Shown here one piece after another: positions 25,652 through 33,849 of a DNA stretch of 38,957 bases. The position numbers were made by a program, and so were the translations under genes. The stretch is from JAGLSB01 sp023135955 (lineage in GTDB: Bacteria > Bacteroidota > Bacteroidia > Bacteroidales > GCA-2748055). The first letter of the stretch is position 1. The number at the start of each line of letters is the position of its first letter. The notes beneath the pieces are model-generated. The model searched no databases. It saw only the letters and a program-made list of their open reading frames with translations, and was not told the DNA's origin. The DNA lies in NCBI GenBank assembly GCA_030673645.1, contig DAOVIO010000021.1, positions 1 to 38,957 of the forward strand, read 5' to 3'.

Positions 25652-27247
25652 ATGGGTCACGGTAAGGAAACTCCACGTCAAAAAATGATTGGTATGATGT
25701 ACTTGGTGCTAACTGCATTGTTAGCACTTAACGTTGCAAAGGATGTACTTGACGCATTCGAACTTGTTGATAAAGGTTTGACTAAGACTACCGCTAATTT
25801 TCACGAAAAAAACAGTTCATATTACACCGATTTTGAATCTGCTTATGAATTAAATAAAACTAAAGTAGAGTCGTGGAAAAATAAAGCTGATGAAGTAAGA
25901 GAAAAAGCTGATGCACTGAATGAATTAATTCAGGAATACAAAAGAAGATTAGCAATAATATCAGAAGGTGAAGATACAGAAGCTATACATGAAGGAGAAG
26001 TTGATCTTTCTAAAATTTTGGGAAAAGATAATACAAGTATTGGCGGTCAGGTAATGATGAATGAAGGGGGCGGTGAGGATGTTCAAGAAAATATTAACGA
26101 ATTCCGGGATTTTTTATTAGATCTGATCGAAGATAAAGAGACTTATATTACAATAGTACATGCATTAGAAAGCACACTTGATACTCATGACCCTACTCAC
26201 GATCCGCACAGCAAAAAAAAGGGACATGGTGGTGAAATTAGAACTTGGGAATCAGAGCATTTTGAAAATCTTCCTCTTGCTTCAGTTGTAACTATACTTT
26301 CTAAGATGCAGTCTGATGTGAGGTTTGCTGAAGCCGAGATACTGTCTTACCTTCTTAGTCAGATCGATGCCGGATCATTTAAGTTTAATAAAATTGAGGC
26401 TGTTGTTCTGGCAGGATCCGACTATGTATTTAAAGGCCAAGAATATAAAGCCAGGGTATTTCTTGCAGCCTATGATTCTACTAAATTTCCAACTATAAAG
26501 TTAACTTCAGGAGAAGAATTAGAAGTTCAGGATGGTAAGGGAATTTTTATTGGATCAACATCAGCCCTAGGTCCTATGAATTGGGGGGGAACTATTATTC
26601 TTGAAGGCGATGGATCAGCTCCTATTGTAAGAGATTTTGAGGCTTCCTATCGGGTAGCCGAAGCTAGTGCAGTTGTCTCTCCTACTAAAATGAATGTATT
26701 TTACAGAAGTGTAAAAAATCCAGTTGCTATTTCCGTTGCCGGCGTACCTAAAGAAAGTATTAGAGCAAGAATTAGCAAAGGAAGATTAACGCAGGGCGCA
26801 AGTGGGTGGGAAGTCTTACCCGCCGCCGGTCCTGAAGGCGAAATAGTTACAATTAGGGTGTTTGCCGATGTTGACGGACAAGAAAAATTTATGGGAGAAG
26901 AGCCTTTCAGAGTAAAAGATGTTCCCGATCCTATAGCAAAGATAGGTGGAAGATCAAAAGGGGCAATTTCACTTACTGACCTTTCTCGCGCTTCCGGGGT
27001 TACTGCGGAAATGGAGGATTTTGATTTTGAGTTAGAATTTGAAATTACCGAATTTACAGTTTCTGCTGTCGGTGCAGGTGGATTTACAACCAGAGAACCG
27101 TCAAATGGCCCGAACTTTACTGAGAAGCAAAAAAATATTATCCGCCGATTATCCACCGGTAAGAATTTTACGGTAACCGATGTAAAGGCTATTGGACCTG
27201 CAGGTCAAGTAAGAACATTAAATTCAATTGTATTGAAAATATTATAA
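25652..27247 (+). CDS. gldM: Type IX secretion motor protein GldM (PorM)
   Basis: The 531-residue protein starts GHGKETPRQKMIGMMYLVL, with Arg9 and a single N-terminal membrane helix, as in known GldM; this arginine pairs with the GldL membrane glutamate in the solved motor. The large periplasmic part forms a dimeric rod of several domains, including a recognisable C-terminal region (DPIAKIGGRSKGAIS), which reaches the GldK/GldN ring. A His/Asp-rich stretch near residues 173-190 (THDPTHDPHSKKKGHGG) is a loop insertion in the first periplasmic domain. It lies 12 bases after gldL. Confidence 0.96.
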   Translation: MGHGKETPRQKMIGMMYLVLTALLALNVAKDVLDAFELVDKGLTKTTANFHEKNSSYYTDFESAYELNKTKVESWKNKADEVREKADALNELIQEYKRRLAIISEGEDTEAIHEGEVDLSKILGKDNTSIGGQVMMNEGGGEDVQENINEFRDFLLDLIEDKETYITIVHALESTLDTHDPTHDPHSKKKGHGGEIRTWESEHFENLPLASVVTILSKMQSDVRFAEAEILSYLLSQIDAGSFKFNKIEAVVLAGSDYVFKGQEYKARVFLAAYDSTKFPTIKLTSGEELEVQDGKGIFIGSTSALGPMNWGGTIILEGDGSAPIVRDFEASYRVAEASAVVSPTKMNVFYRSVKNPVAISVAGVPKESIRARISKGRLTQGASGWEVLPAAGPEGEIVTIRVFADVDGQEKFMGEEPFRVKDVPDPIAKIGGRSKGAISLTDLSRASGVTAEMEDFDFELEFEITEFTVSAVGAGGFTTREPSNGPNFTEKQKNIIRRLSTGKNFTVTDVKAIGPAGQVRTLNSIVLKIL

Positions 27248-27343
27248 ATTTATAATAATTAAACATGCATCCCGCGAAGTTGACACATAGAAGTGATTGA
27301 ATGGATGATGCTATATATTACAAATGAACAAAATTATAACCAC

Positions 27344-28237
27344 ATGAAAAAGACCTTATTAATAGTTGCCGCTTTGTTTTTCGCTTTTAACTTGAGCCTT
27401 TTTGCACAAGCTCAAAATAGTGGTGTGACACAAACAACGCAACCGGCATCAAATAATACTCAGGTAGATGGTGATTCCATACCAATAATAAATGTATATG
27501 AAAAAATCCATATAACAAATAAAAAGCCGATTCCATATGTTTCCATGAGAGAAGCCGATTTTTTGTGGTCAAAGGATATTTGGAGAATACTAGATCTGAG
27601 AGAAAAAATGAATCAGGCATTATACTACCCGATCCAGCCCACAGGACAAAGAATGAATTTGTTTAGCTTAATTCTGCATGGCATAAATGAGCATAACCTG
27701 AAACTTTACAATCCGGATGAAGATAATATGTTCACAACAGAACTATTAATGACCTATGACGCCCTTATTGAGAAGCTTGGGTTCGAAGATGTATTTGGGA
27801 AAATAATACCCGATGGTCATTTAGTGAAACAATATCTTGTAAAAGAAAAGTGGTTCTTTGATAAACAGCACTCTACAATGAGTGTTAGAATTCAGGGATT
27901 GGCTCCACTCAAAATTTATAATGAAACGATCACTGACTCAGATGGAAATGTTACAACATTGCCTGAGGTACAAACTGAAATTCTTTGCTGGATTTACTTC
28001 CCTGAATACAGAAATCTTTTTGCTCAATATGAAATTTATAATCCTCATAACGATTCACAACCTACTTCTTTTGATGACTTATTTATTCAAAGAAGATTTG
28101 CATCTTTTATTTCTAAAGAAACCAATGTTTTTAACAGATATCTCTCTGATTATTTAATGGGAGAGGATGTGCTTCACGAGGCAGATAGAATTAAAATGAA
28201 GCTTTTTGAATTTGAACATGATTTATGGGAATATTAA
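27344..28237 (+). CDS. gldN: Type IX secretion ring protein GldN (PorN)
   Basis: The protein begins with a signal peptide (MKKTLLIVAALFFAFNLSLF then AQAQ) and has 297 residues from ATG 27344. An in-frame GTG at 27293 would add 17 residues without a signal-peptide character, so I prefer the ATG. The VSMREADFLWSKDIWRILD and NQALYYP segments are typical of GldN/PorN, the periplasmic partner that forms a ring with GldK. It follows gldM by 96 bases, a longer gap than elsewhere in the operon, and is followed by a strong terminator. The last gene of the T9SS core cluster in this window. Confidence 0.94.
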   Translation: MKKTLLIVAALFFAFNLSLFAQAQNSGVTQTTQPASNNTQVDGDSIPIINVYEKIHITNKKPIPYVSMREADFLWSKDIWRILDLREKMNQALYYPIQPTGQRMNLFSLILHGINEHNLKLYNPDEDNMFTTELLMTYDALIEKLGFEDVFGKIIPDGHLVKQYLVKEKWFFDKQHSTMSVRIQGLAPLKIYNETITDSDGNVTTLPEVQTEILCWIYFPEYRNLFAQYEIYNPHNDSQPTSFDDLFIQRRFASFISKETNVFNRYLSDYLMGEDVLHEADRIKMKLFEFEHDLWEY

Positions 28238-28257
28238 TATTGAAATCATTATAAAAT

Positions 28258-28285
28258 AAAAAAAGGGGCTTTGCGCCCCTTTTTT
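28258..28285 (+). terminator. Rho-independent terminator after gldN (bidirectional)
   Basis: GGGGC at 28265-28269 pairs with GCCCC at 28275-28279 around the loop tttgc. It is flanked by an A tract (28258-28264) and a T tract (28280-28285) that extend the stem to about 11 bp. The A/T tracts let it work on both strands, serving gldN (+) and manC (-), whose ends face each other across it. Confidence 0.88.
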
Positions 28286-28303
28286 ATGCTTTGAATATTT
28301 TCA

Positions 28304-29398
28304 TCAGATAAATAGATTACCCTTTTCAAGTTTCACGTCATTAACAAAGCTTTTTATTCTCTGTTCCTGGTCTTTTCTGCATACCAATAATACATCTTCA
28401 CTATCTACTACGATGAAGTCTTCAAGCCCCTGTAAAACAGCTAATTTTTCACCCTTTACACTAACCAATGTATCGTTAGTGTCGTAAAGAAATGCGTTCT
28501 TAGCAATAACTGAGTTCTTAAATTCATCCTTTTCACCTTGCTCATATAATGAACCCCATGTACCCAGGTCAGACCATCCGAATTCTGCGATGTGTACAAA
28601 AACATTTTCCGCTTTTTCCATTACACCATAATCAATTGACACATTTCTGCACTCAGCATAAGTTGCTTCAATATATTTCATCTCCTCCGGAGTGCCATAT
28701 AAATCAATACCATCTGCAAAAGCTTGATTTACCTCAGGTAGAAAAGATCCTAAAGCAGAGGTAATAGTCTTTAATGACCAAAAGAAAATACCCGCGTTCC
28801 AGAAAAATTCACCACTTTCTAAAAAGACTTTTGCAAGTTTTAAATCAGGTTTCTCTGTAAATGTTTTCACTGAATTAAACTTAGCACCAGAACAATCAAT
28901 TTTTTTACCCTTATCAACTTGTATGTAGCCATAGCCTGTTTCTGGCCGGGCCGGTTTTACTCCTAAAGTAACTAAAAAGTCATTTTCCTGGACAAATTTG
29001 AGAGATTGCTCAACTGCTTTCAGAAACTTTTCCTCTTTAACTATTAAATGATCAGAAGGAGCTACAACCATTACAGCATTAGGATCAATCTTTTTAATTT
29101 TGTATGCGGCATAAGCAATACAGGGAGCAGTATTCCTCCTGTGAGGCTCAAGCAAAATATTCTCTATTGGTAGCGTGGGAAGTTGCTCACGAATAATCTC
29201 AGAATAATTACTATTGCTTACAATAAAAATATTTTCTGTAGGTATAATTTCTTTAAATCTATCAAATGTTTGCTGTATTAAAGTTTTTCCTATTCCAAGA
29301 ATATCAAGAAATTGCTTGGGATTTGAGCTTCTGCTCAAAGGCCAGAATCGACTTCCTACCCCTCCAGCCATAATTATACAATAGTTATGATTTTTCAT
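28304..29398 (-). CDS. manC: Mannose-1-phosphate guanylyltransferase
   Basis: The 364-residue protein has the nucleotidyltransferase motif MAGGVGSRFWPLSRSSNPKQ at its N-terminus, then VAPSDHL and FTEKPD, and GWSDLGTWG near the C-terminus. This set is typical of GDP-mannose pyrophosphorylase. It makes GDP-mannose from mannose-1-phosphate and GTP for glycans and GDP-fucose. The phosphomannose isomerase domain of bifunctional ManC (about 470 residues) is absent, so it is the single-domain type common in Bacteroidota. It is a single-gene unit on the minus strand, convergent with gldN. Confidence 0.93.
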   Translation of the reverse strand: MKNHNYCIIMAGGVGSRFWPLSRSSNPKQFLDILGIGKTLIQQTFDRFKEIIPTENIFIVSNSNYSEIIREQLPTLPIENILLEPHRRNTAPCIAYAAYKIKKIDPNAVMVVAPSDHLIVKEEKFLKAVEQSLKFVQENDFLVTLGVKPARPETGYGYIQVDKGKKIDCSGAKFNSVKTFTEKPDLKLAKVFLESGEFFWNAGIFFWSLKTITSALGSFLPEVNQAFADGIDLYGTPEEMKYIEATYAECRNVSIDYGVMEKAENVFVHIAEFGWSDLGTWGSLYEQGEKDEFKNSVIAKNAFLYDTNDTLVSVKGEKLAVLQGLEDFIVVDSEDVLLVCRKDQEQRIKSFVNDVKLEKGNLFI

Positions 29399-29737
29399 AT
29401 ATCTAATATTAATTCTTTTTGTCTATTTTAAATTGTTTATAATTTATTATCAAAGAATGAAATAAGCTCTTTTAATAAACACCTCTCTATCACCTTTTAG
29501 CCTGAATCTAAAATTATTTTTAAAAAGTATAAGTTTTAAAGCTAGAAATTCCATAAATTTCATTGATCATCATCAATATTAATGGATCGTTAAAATACTA
29601 ATTTTTTATTGTAAATTCATTTTTAATCCATAATTAAAAGCATACTGAAAAATTTCAAGTCTTAAAAAGAAAAGAAAGATCAGCAGAAAGCTTCAGCAAA
29701 AGTAGATATTTAGTAATTTTACATCAAAAGTTATCAT
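29399..29737. other. 339-bp intergenic region between divergent manC and mlaE
   Basis: This AT-rich gap has no plausible gene. It holds an exact FNR-type palindrome (29563-29576) listed separately and TAATTTTA at 29714-29721, a one-mismatch -7 box 16 bases before the mlaE start. No structured RNA or terminator was seen, and no good -7 box was found for manC. Confidence 0.6.
29563..29576. promoter_or_regulatory. FNR/CRP-family consensus binding palindrome
   Basis: The bases read TTGAT-CATC-ATCAA, an exact match to the FNR consensus TTGAT-N4-ATCAA, and the symmetry extends one base on each side (29562-29577). It lies 164 bases before manC and 161 bases before mlaE. It is in the same window as a probable anaerobic respiratory complex, but not directly at that complex's promoter. 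Confidence 0.5.
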
Positions 29738-30478
29738 ATGAAGTTTTTAGAACAACTTGGTAAATACTTCTATCTGCTATCTAAGGTTTTTGCCAGACCT
29801 GAAAAGATTCGGATATATTACAAACAGATATTACGAGAGATCGAGAACCTTGGAATAAACTCTTTTGGAATTGTTATTATTGTTTCAGTTTTCGTAGGTG
29901 CAGTAATTACCATACAAACCAATTACAATATTGAAAATCCTCTTCTCCCAAGCTATTTAGTTGGCGTAACTGTTCGAGACTCTTTATTGCTAGAGTTTTC
30001 ATCAACCATGATGGCACTAATACTTGCTGGAAAAATAGGATCGAGTATTTCATCTGAGATAGGCACAATGAGGGTCACGGAACAGATTGATGCTTTGGAG
30101 ATTATGGGGGTAAACTCTGCTAGTTATTTGATTCTGCCTAAAATTATTGCTGCAGTTTTCTTTTTCCCTATCTTATCATTGCTTAGTATGTTTGTTGGAA
30201 TATTTGGCGGTTATCTTATTTGCCTAATTGCAGATGTTGTTCCTCCTTCCGATTATATATATGGTATTCAATATGTATTTTACCCTCATTATGTCAGCTA
30301 CGCTATTACTAAAGTTGTGTTTTATGCATTCATAATCGTAACCGTTTCATCTTTTCATGGCTATTATGCCAGTGGAGGAGCTTTGGAAGTAGGAAAGTCC
30401 AGTACCAAAGCTGTTGTTCATAGCAGTATTCTGGTTTTACTGGCAAACCTTGTACTAACAAAATTAATCCTATCATGA
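29738..30478 (+). CDS. mlaE: MlaE-family ABC transporter permease (lipid transport)
   Basis: The 246-residue protein has about five to six hydrophobic helices and the MlaE signature, seen as SVFVGAVITIQTNYN, the LAGKIGSSISSEIGTMRVTEQIDALEIMG stretch at about 105-133, and a C-terminal SFHGYYASGGALEVGKSST. MlaE/YrbE permeases work with an MlaF ATPase and an MCE (MlaD) protein to move phospholipids between the inner and outer membranes. The ATPase gene overlaps it by 4 bases (ATGA). No MlaD gene follows, so the MCE partner must be elsewhere. The start is ATG at 29738. Confidence 0.93.
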   Translation: MKFLEQLGKYFYLLSKVFARPEKIRIYYKQILREIENLGINSFGIVIIVSVFVGAVITIQTNYNIENPLLPSYLVGVTVRDSLLLEFSSTMMALILAGKIGSSISSEIGTMRVTEQIDALEIMGVNSASYLILPKIIAAVFFFPILSLLSMFVGIFGGYLICLIADVVPPSDYIYGIQYVFYPHYVSYAITKVVFYAFIIVTVSSFHGYYASGGALEVGKSSTKAVVHSSILVLLANLVLTKLILS

Positions 30479-31224
30479 TTGAGGTCAGGAACATATCAAA
30501 GAGGTTTGGGGAAACAGTGGTACTGTCTGATATCTCAGTTAATTTTGAACAGGGAAAAACAAACCTTATTATCGGGCAAAGCGGTTCAGGAAAAACTGTA
30601 CTTCTAAAATCTATAGTAGGATTACATGATATCGATGAAGGAGAAATTTGGTTTGGGGACACACATTTTAATTCTTTAGCCTTCCATGAGAGAAAAGAAA
30701 TAAGAAAGGAAATCGGAATGCTTTTTCAGGGTGCTGCGCTTTTTGATTCTTCAACGGTAGAACAAAATGTAATGTTTCCTCTTGATATGTTCACCAATAA
30801 AAGTTATGAAGAGAAACTCGATCGTGTAAACTTTTGCCTGAAAAGAGTAAATATTGAAAATGTTAATGCCCTTTTTCCTGCTGAATTAAGTGGCGGAATG
30901 AAAAAAAGAGTTGGAATTGCCAGAGCTATTGCCCTTAATCCAAAATACCTCTTTTGTGATGAACCTAATTCAGGTCTTGATCCTAAAACCGGTATTCTTA
31001 TCGATAATCTTATTAAAGAAATTACCGAAGAGTATAATATTACAACCATAGTAAATACTCACGATATGAATTCGGTAATTGAGATTGGTGATAAAGTCAT
31101 CTTTATTTATGAGGGAGCCAAATTATGGGAAGGAACCAAGGAAGAGATCATGAGTACAAAATGTAAAGAATTGAATGAATTCGTTTTTGCTACTTCTCTT
31201 GCAAAGAAATTAATTAAGTATTAA
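30475..31224 (+). CDS. mlaF: MlaF-like ABC transporter ATP-binding protein (lipid transport)
   Basis: The 249-residue protein carries Walker A GQSGSGKTV, the Q-loop in GMLFQGAALFDS, signature ELSGGMKKR and Walker B YLFCDEPNSGLDP. ELSGGMKKRVGIARAIA is typical of MlaF/Ttg2A ATPases. It overlaps the permease gene by 4 bases, which strongly suggests translational coupling and complex formation at the inner membrane. The following NTPase gene is 7 bases after its stop. Confidence 0.93.
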   Translation: MIEVRNISKRFGETVVLSDISVNFEQGKTNLIIGQSGSGKTVLLKSIVGLHDIDEGEIWFGDTHFNSLAFHERKEIRKEIGMLFQGAALFDSSTVEQNVMFPLDMFTNKSYEEKLDRVNFCLKRVNIENVNALFPAELSGGMKKRVGIARAIALNPKYLFCDEPNSGLDPKTGILIDNLIKEITEEYNITTIVNTHDMNSVIEIGDKVIFIYEGAKLWEGTKEEIMSTKCKELNEFVFATSLAKKLIKY

Positions 31225-31231
31225 CAAAAAA

Positions 31232-31804
31232 ATGGGAACACCTCAGATTTTTATCATAACTGGAGCTATTGAAGGAGGTAAAAGCATATTTCTGAATGAT
31301 CTTTCAGAATTTCTGAGGCTTTTTGAAAAAAGCATCTGTGGCTTTATTAGTCGTGGACAATTTACCGAAGAAGGTAATAAGGATTTTATACTAAAAGATT
31401 TATCAACTGAAAAGGAAACTCATCTCGCAAGCAGATTAGAATTACCTGGTTATTTTAATTTTGGTAAATTTTATTTTAACCCTACAGCTATTAAAAAGGG
31501 AAATAAAATCATTCAAAAAGCAATCGATTCACAGTCGAAAATTCTAATTATTGATGAAATTGGCCCTCTTGAACTTTCAGAAGAAGTCTGGCATGAAAGT
31601 TTGATTGAGGTCCTAAATAACTATCGTGGAATATTAATATTTAGTACCCGTAAACGCCTGATTGAAGGTGTAATAAGTAAATTTGAAATTCATGAGGCAT
31701 TTATTGAAGATATTGAAAGTACGAGTGCCAGAAAAACAGGAGAATCTATATTAAGTTTGTTGAAATCTAAAGAAGAATCTCAATTCCGAGTTAAGAATCA
31801 ATAA
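31232..31804 (+). CDS. P-loop nucleoside-triphosphatase (THEP1/DUF2478-like)
   Basis: The 190-residue protein has a Walker A GAIEGGKS (11-18) and Walker B IIDEIGPLEL, with GFISRGQF and KDFILKDLSTEKETHLASR between them. This arrangement fits the small NTPase group related to THEP1 and DUF2478. Their cellular role is poorly known, and some relatives lie near molybdenum cofactor genes. It is 7 bases after mlaF and 97 bases before mobA, so it may belong to either group. The function is a guess: it could be a chaperone-like NTPase of metal or cofactor handling. Confidence 0.78.
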   Translation: MGTPQIFIITGAIEGGKSIFLNDLSEFLRLFEKSICGFISRGQFTEEGNKDFILKDLSTEKETHLASRLELPGYFNFGKFYFNPTAIKKGNKIIQKAIDSQSKILIIDEIGPLELSEEVWHESLIEVLNNYRGILIFSTRKRLIEGVISKFEIHEAFIEDIESTSARKTGESILSLLKSKEESQFRVKNQ

Positions 31805-31901
31805 TGGCTAATTTTTATGTAATTAGAGATTATAGATTGTTACTGGTTATTAATTACCCCTTGTTGGGGAAAGAAATTCCTTGAATCCATATTTATGTAT
31901 A

Positions 31902-32483
31902 ATGAAAAGAAAAATCAGCGGTATTTTACTTGCCGGGGGGAAAAGTAAGCGAATGGGTGAAGATAAGGCATTTATTAAATACCAGGAGAAGGAATTGTTT
32001 AGATATCCCCTCGAAATTCTGGAACATTTTTGTGATGAAATAATAATTAGTTCCTCCAATCCATCTTTTAATAATACGGGGCATTTGGTATACCCGGATG
32101 ATGTTCCTGGATTAGGCCCCATTGGAGGAATTCATACATGCCTTATAAAAACAAAAAATGAATATTCTATTGTACTTGGCTGTGATACCCCTCTATTAGA
32201 TCACCTAACTATTAGTGAATTAATAAAAAATATTAAGAATAATAATATTGTTGTTGCTGTCAATTCAACAGGACATCCAGAATCTCTTGTAGGTATATAC
32301 AAAAAGAAAAGCTTGGCTTCAATAGATCTTCTGATAGAAAAGAAGAATTATAAAATGTCAGATCTTCTAAAACAGGAGAAAACACATTACCATAAATTAC
32401 CCTACTCCAAATCGAAATTAACACAACTATTTTCCAATATTAATACTCAAGAAGATTTCCAACGCCTTAGTGCAAATGAGTAA
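31902..32483 (+). CDS. mobA: Molybdenum cofactor guanylyltransferase
   Basis: The 193-residue protein has LLAGGKSKRMG near the N-terminus (9-19), DDVPGLGPIGGI and VLGCDTPLL, which define MobA among nucleotidyltransferases. It attaches GMP from GTP to molybdopterin to make the bis-MGD form needed by DMSO-reductase-family enzymes such as the psrA product encoded 1.4 kb downstream. The start is ATG at 31902; an upstream in-frame TTG (31881) adds seven residues with no family support. It overlaps the next gene by 8 bases, linking the two. Other Moco genes (moaA-E, moeA, mobB) are not in the window. Confidence 0.9.
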   Translation: MKRKISGILLAGGKSKRMGEDKAFIKYQEKELFRYPLEILEHFCDEIIISSSNPSFNNTGHLVYPDDVPGLGPIGGIHTCLIKTKNEYSIVLGCDTPLLDHLTISELIKNIKNNNIVVAVNSTGHPESLVGIYKKKSLASIDLLIEKKNYKMSDLLKQEKTHYHKLPYSKSKLTQLFSNINTQEDFQRLSANE

Positions 32484-33687
32484 GGATAAACTCAAAAATA
32501 TTCAATTGAGTGATTCATGGTTAAAAGCTATTGTGATTGGCAGTTTATGGGCTAGTTTTGAAATCATTGTTGGAAGCTTTCTCCATAATTTACGTATGCC
32601 TTTTGCGGGTACAATTTTGAGTGCCTTTGCAGTAATGTTTCTTGTGGCATTCTATCAGATTTGGCCACAAAGATGGATTATTTTACGAGCCGGTATTATC
32701 TGTGCATTAATGAAAAGTATCTCTCCATCAGCAGTAATTTTTGGACCTATGATAGGAATTTTCTCTGAAGCTCTAATTCTCGAAATAATTATTTTATTAT
32801 TCGGGAAAAACCTTTTTTCCTATATATTGGGTGCAGGATTAGCTGTATTTAGCGCATTATTGCATAAAGTGTTAAATTTGATACTATTATATAGTTTTGA
32901 TCTGGTGGAGGTCTATATAAATTTAATCAATTTTGCCGCTGTAAAACTTAATCTTCCAGAAAGTTCTCCAATCCAATTAATAATTTTATTATCAATGGTA
33001 TATCTCATAACAGGATTTATATCAGCTATTGTGGGATATATTATTGGGAAAAAAGCTATTCGAATAAGACCTGATAAAAAGTATTATCCTTTGAAAAAAA
33101 CTATTAAAGAAGAAGAGAAAAATTCAGGGATTTTTTCAAAATTTCTGCTTATTCTTCATTTTTTATCTCTAATTATTGGACTTTGGTTCCTATCTCAGGA
33201 GTATTCCTTTTTTCTTAAATTCTCATTAATCTCAGTATATATCATATTTTGCCTTTCTCGATACAAGAATCTATTCCGTCGATTACTTAAACCACTATTC
33301 TGGACACAATTACTTGTTATATTAATTCTTGCAGCAATTTTTCTTGAAAACTCAAAAGAAGAGTTTTCCTTGCAATTAGCACTGTTTTCTGGATTTACTA
33401 TGCTTTTGAGAGCTGTATTTGTTATCACCTGCTTTTCAGCAATAAGCAGGGAAATAGCAAATCCCTTAATCAAGAATTTTTTGCTCAAAAGAAGAAATGT
33501 TTATATGAAGATATATTATGCTCTTCAGACCGGATTTAGAACATTTCCAATAATGATTGAAAATTATTCCGAATTTAAACTTTTTTATAAAAAACCTTTT
33601 CAAACTTTTGTGCGTATAATCTCTGAAGCCGAAAATTGGCTCGAAAGCATAAAATCACAACAGAAAAACAATTCAGAATCTTTCTAA
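32476..33687 (+). CDS. Membrane protein: probable ECF transporter S-component fused to a T-component-like domain
   Basis: The 403-residue protein has two membrane blocks. Residues 17-192 form about six hydrophobic helices with WPQRWIILRAGIICALMKSI and FGPMIGIFSEALILEI segments reminiscent of ECF S-components (substrate-binding subunits). After a charged linker (193-218), residues 220-360 hold further helices and a segment LLRAVFVITCFSAISREIANP followed by QTGFRTFPIMIE, which resembles EcfT/CbiQ transmembrane coupling proteins. No ATPase is fused or adjacent. The gene overlaps mobA by 8 bases (ATG 32476 preferred over GTG 32470). The substrate is unknown; a molybdenum- or cofactor-related compound is a hypothesis based on the neighbours. 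Confidence 0.62.
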   Translation: MSKDKLKNIQLSDSWLKAIVIGSLWASFEIIVGSFLHNLRMPFAGTILSAFAVMFLVAFYQIWPQRWIILRAGIICALMKSISPSAVIFGPMIGIFSEALILEIIILLFGKNLFSYILGAGLAVFSALLHKVLNLILLYSFDLVEVYINLINFAAVKLNLPESSPIQLIILLSMVYLITGFISAIVGYIIGKKAIRIRPDKKYYPLKKTIKEEEKNSGIFSKFLLILHFLSLIIGLWFLSQEYSFFLKFSLISVYIIFCLSRYKNLFRRLLKPLFWTQLLVILILAAIFLENSKEEFSLQLALFSGFTMLLRAVFVITCFSAISREIANPLIKNFLLKRRNVYMKIYYALQTGFRTFPIMIENYSEFKLFYKKPFQTFVRIISEAENWLESIKSQQKNNSESF

Positions 33688-33786
33688 ATAGGTTCATTTA
33701 TCTGACTATCTGGGTTTTATGTAATTTATGCTAAATAATATATATAGATATGCGGATAAGACTATATATATATTATCAAATATGCA

Positions 33787-33794
33787 TAGATTTG
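33787..33794 (+). promoter_or_regulatory. Candidate -7 promoter box for the psrABC operon
   Basis: TAGATTTG matches TAnnTTTG exactly. It lies 55 bases before the psrA ATG and 3 bases upstream of a perfect palindrome, so the transcription start would fall inside that palindrome. No TTG is visible at -33, compatible with a promoter that depends on an activator or is weak. Confidence 0.45.
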
Positions 33795-33797
33795 TCC

Positions 33798-33815
33798 GTT
33801 CGTTAAATAACGAAC
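33798..33815. promoter_or_regulatory. Perfect 8-bp operator-like palindrome at the psrA promoter
   Basis: The bases read GTTCGTTA-AA-TAACGAAC: two perfect 8-bp half-sites around two bases. The placement at the predicted transcription start and the 18-bp size fit the binding site of a dimeric repressor. It is not followed by a T tract, so it is not an intrinsic terminator. The cognate regulator is not encoded in the window. The half-site does not match a consensus I know. Confidence 0.55.
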
Positions 33816-33849
33816 AAAAAGCTAATGTTGTTTTAATAAAAAATACATT

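Noticed and set aside
26701..27156. 151-codon minus-strand open frame inside gldM
   Set aside because: It lies wholly within gldM, is low-complexity in serine and proline and resembles no family; a reading-frame shadow.
27280..27285. TTGACA, the enterobacterial -35 hexamer, upstream of gldN
   Set aside because: Bacteroidota housekeeping promoters use TTG/TAnnTTTG; there is no matching -10 or TAnnTTTG at a suitable distance, so a chance match is more likely.
31857..31869. CCCC-ttgtt-GGGG hairpin upstream of mobA, considered as a terminator or a molybdenum-cofactor riboswitch
   Set aside because: The stem has only 4 bp, there is no T tract, and nothing resembling the multi-helix Moco riboswitch surrounds it.
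33736..33776. AT-rich near-palindrome (ataatatatatag and ctatatatatattat) upstream of psrA
   Set aside because: The arms are simple TA repeats that pair by composition and are offset by two bases; not convincing as a regulatory element on its own.
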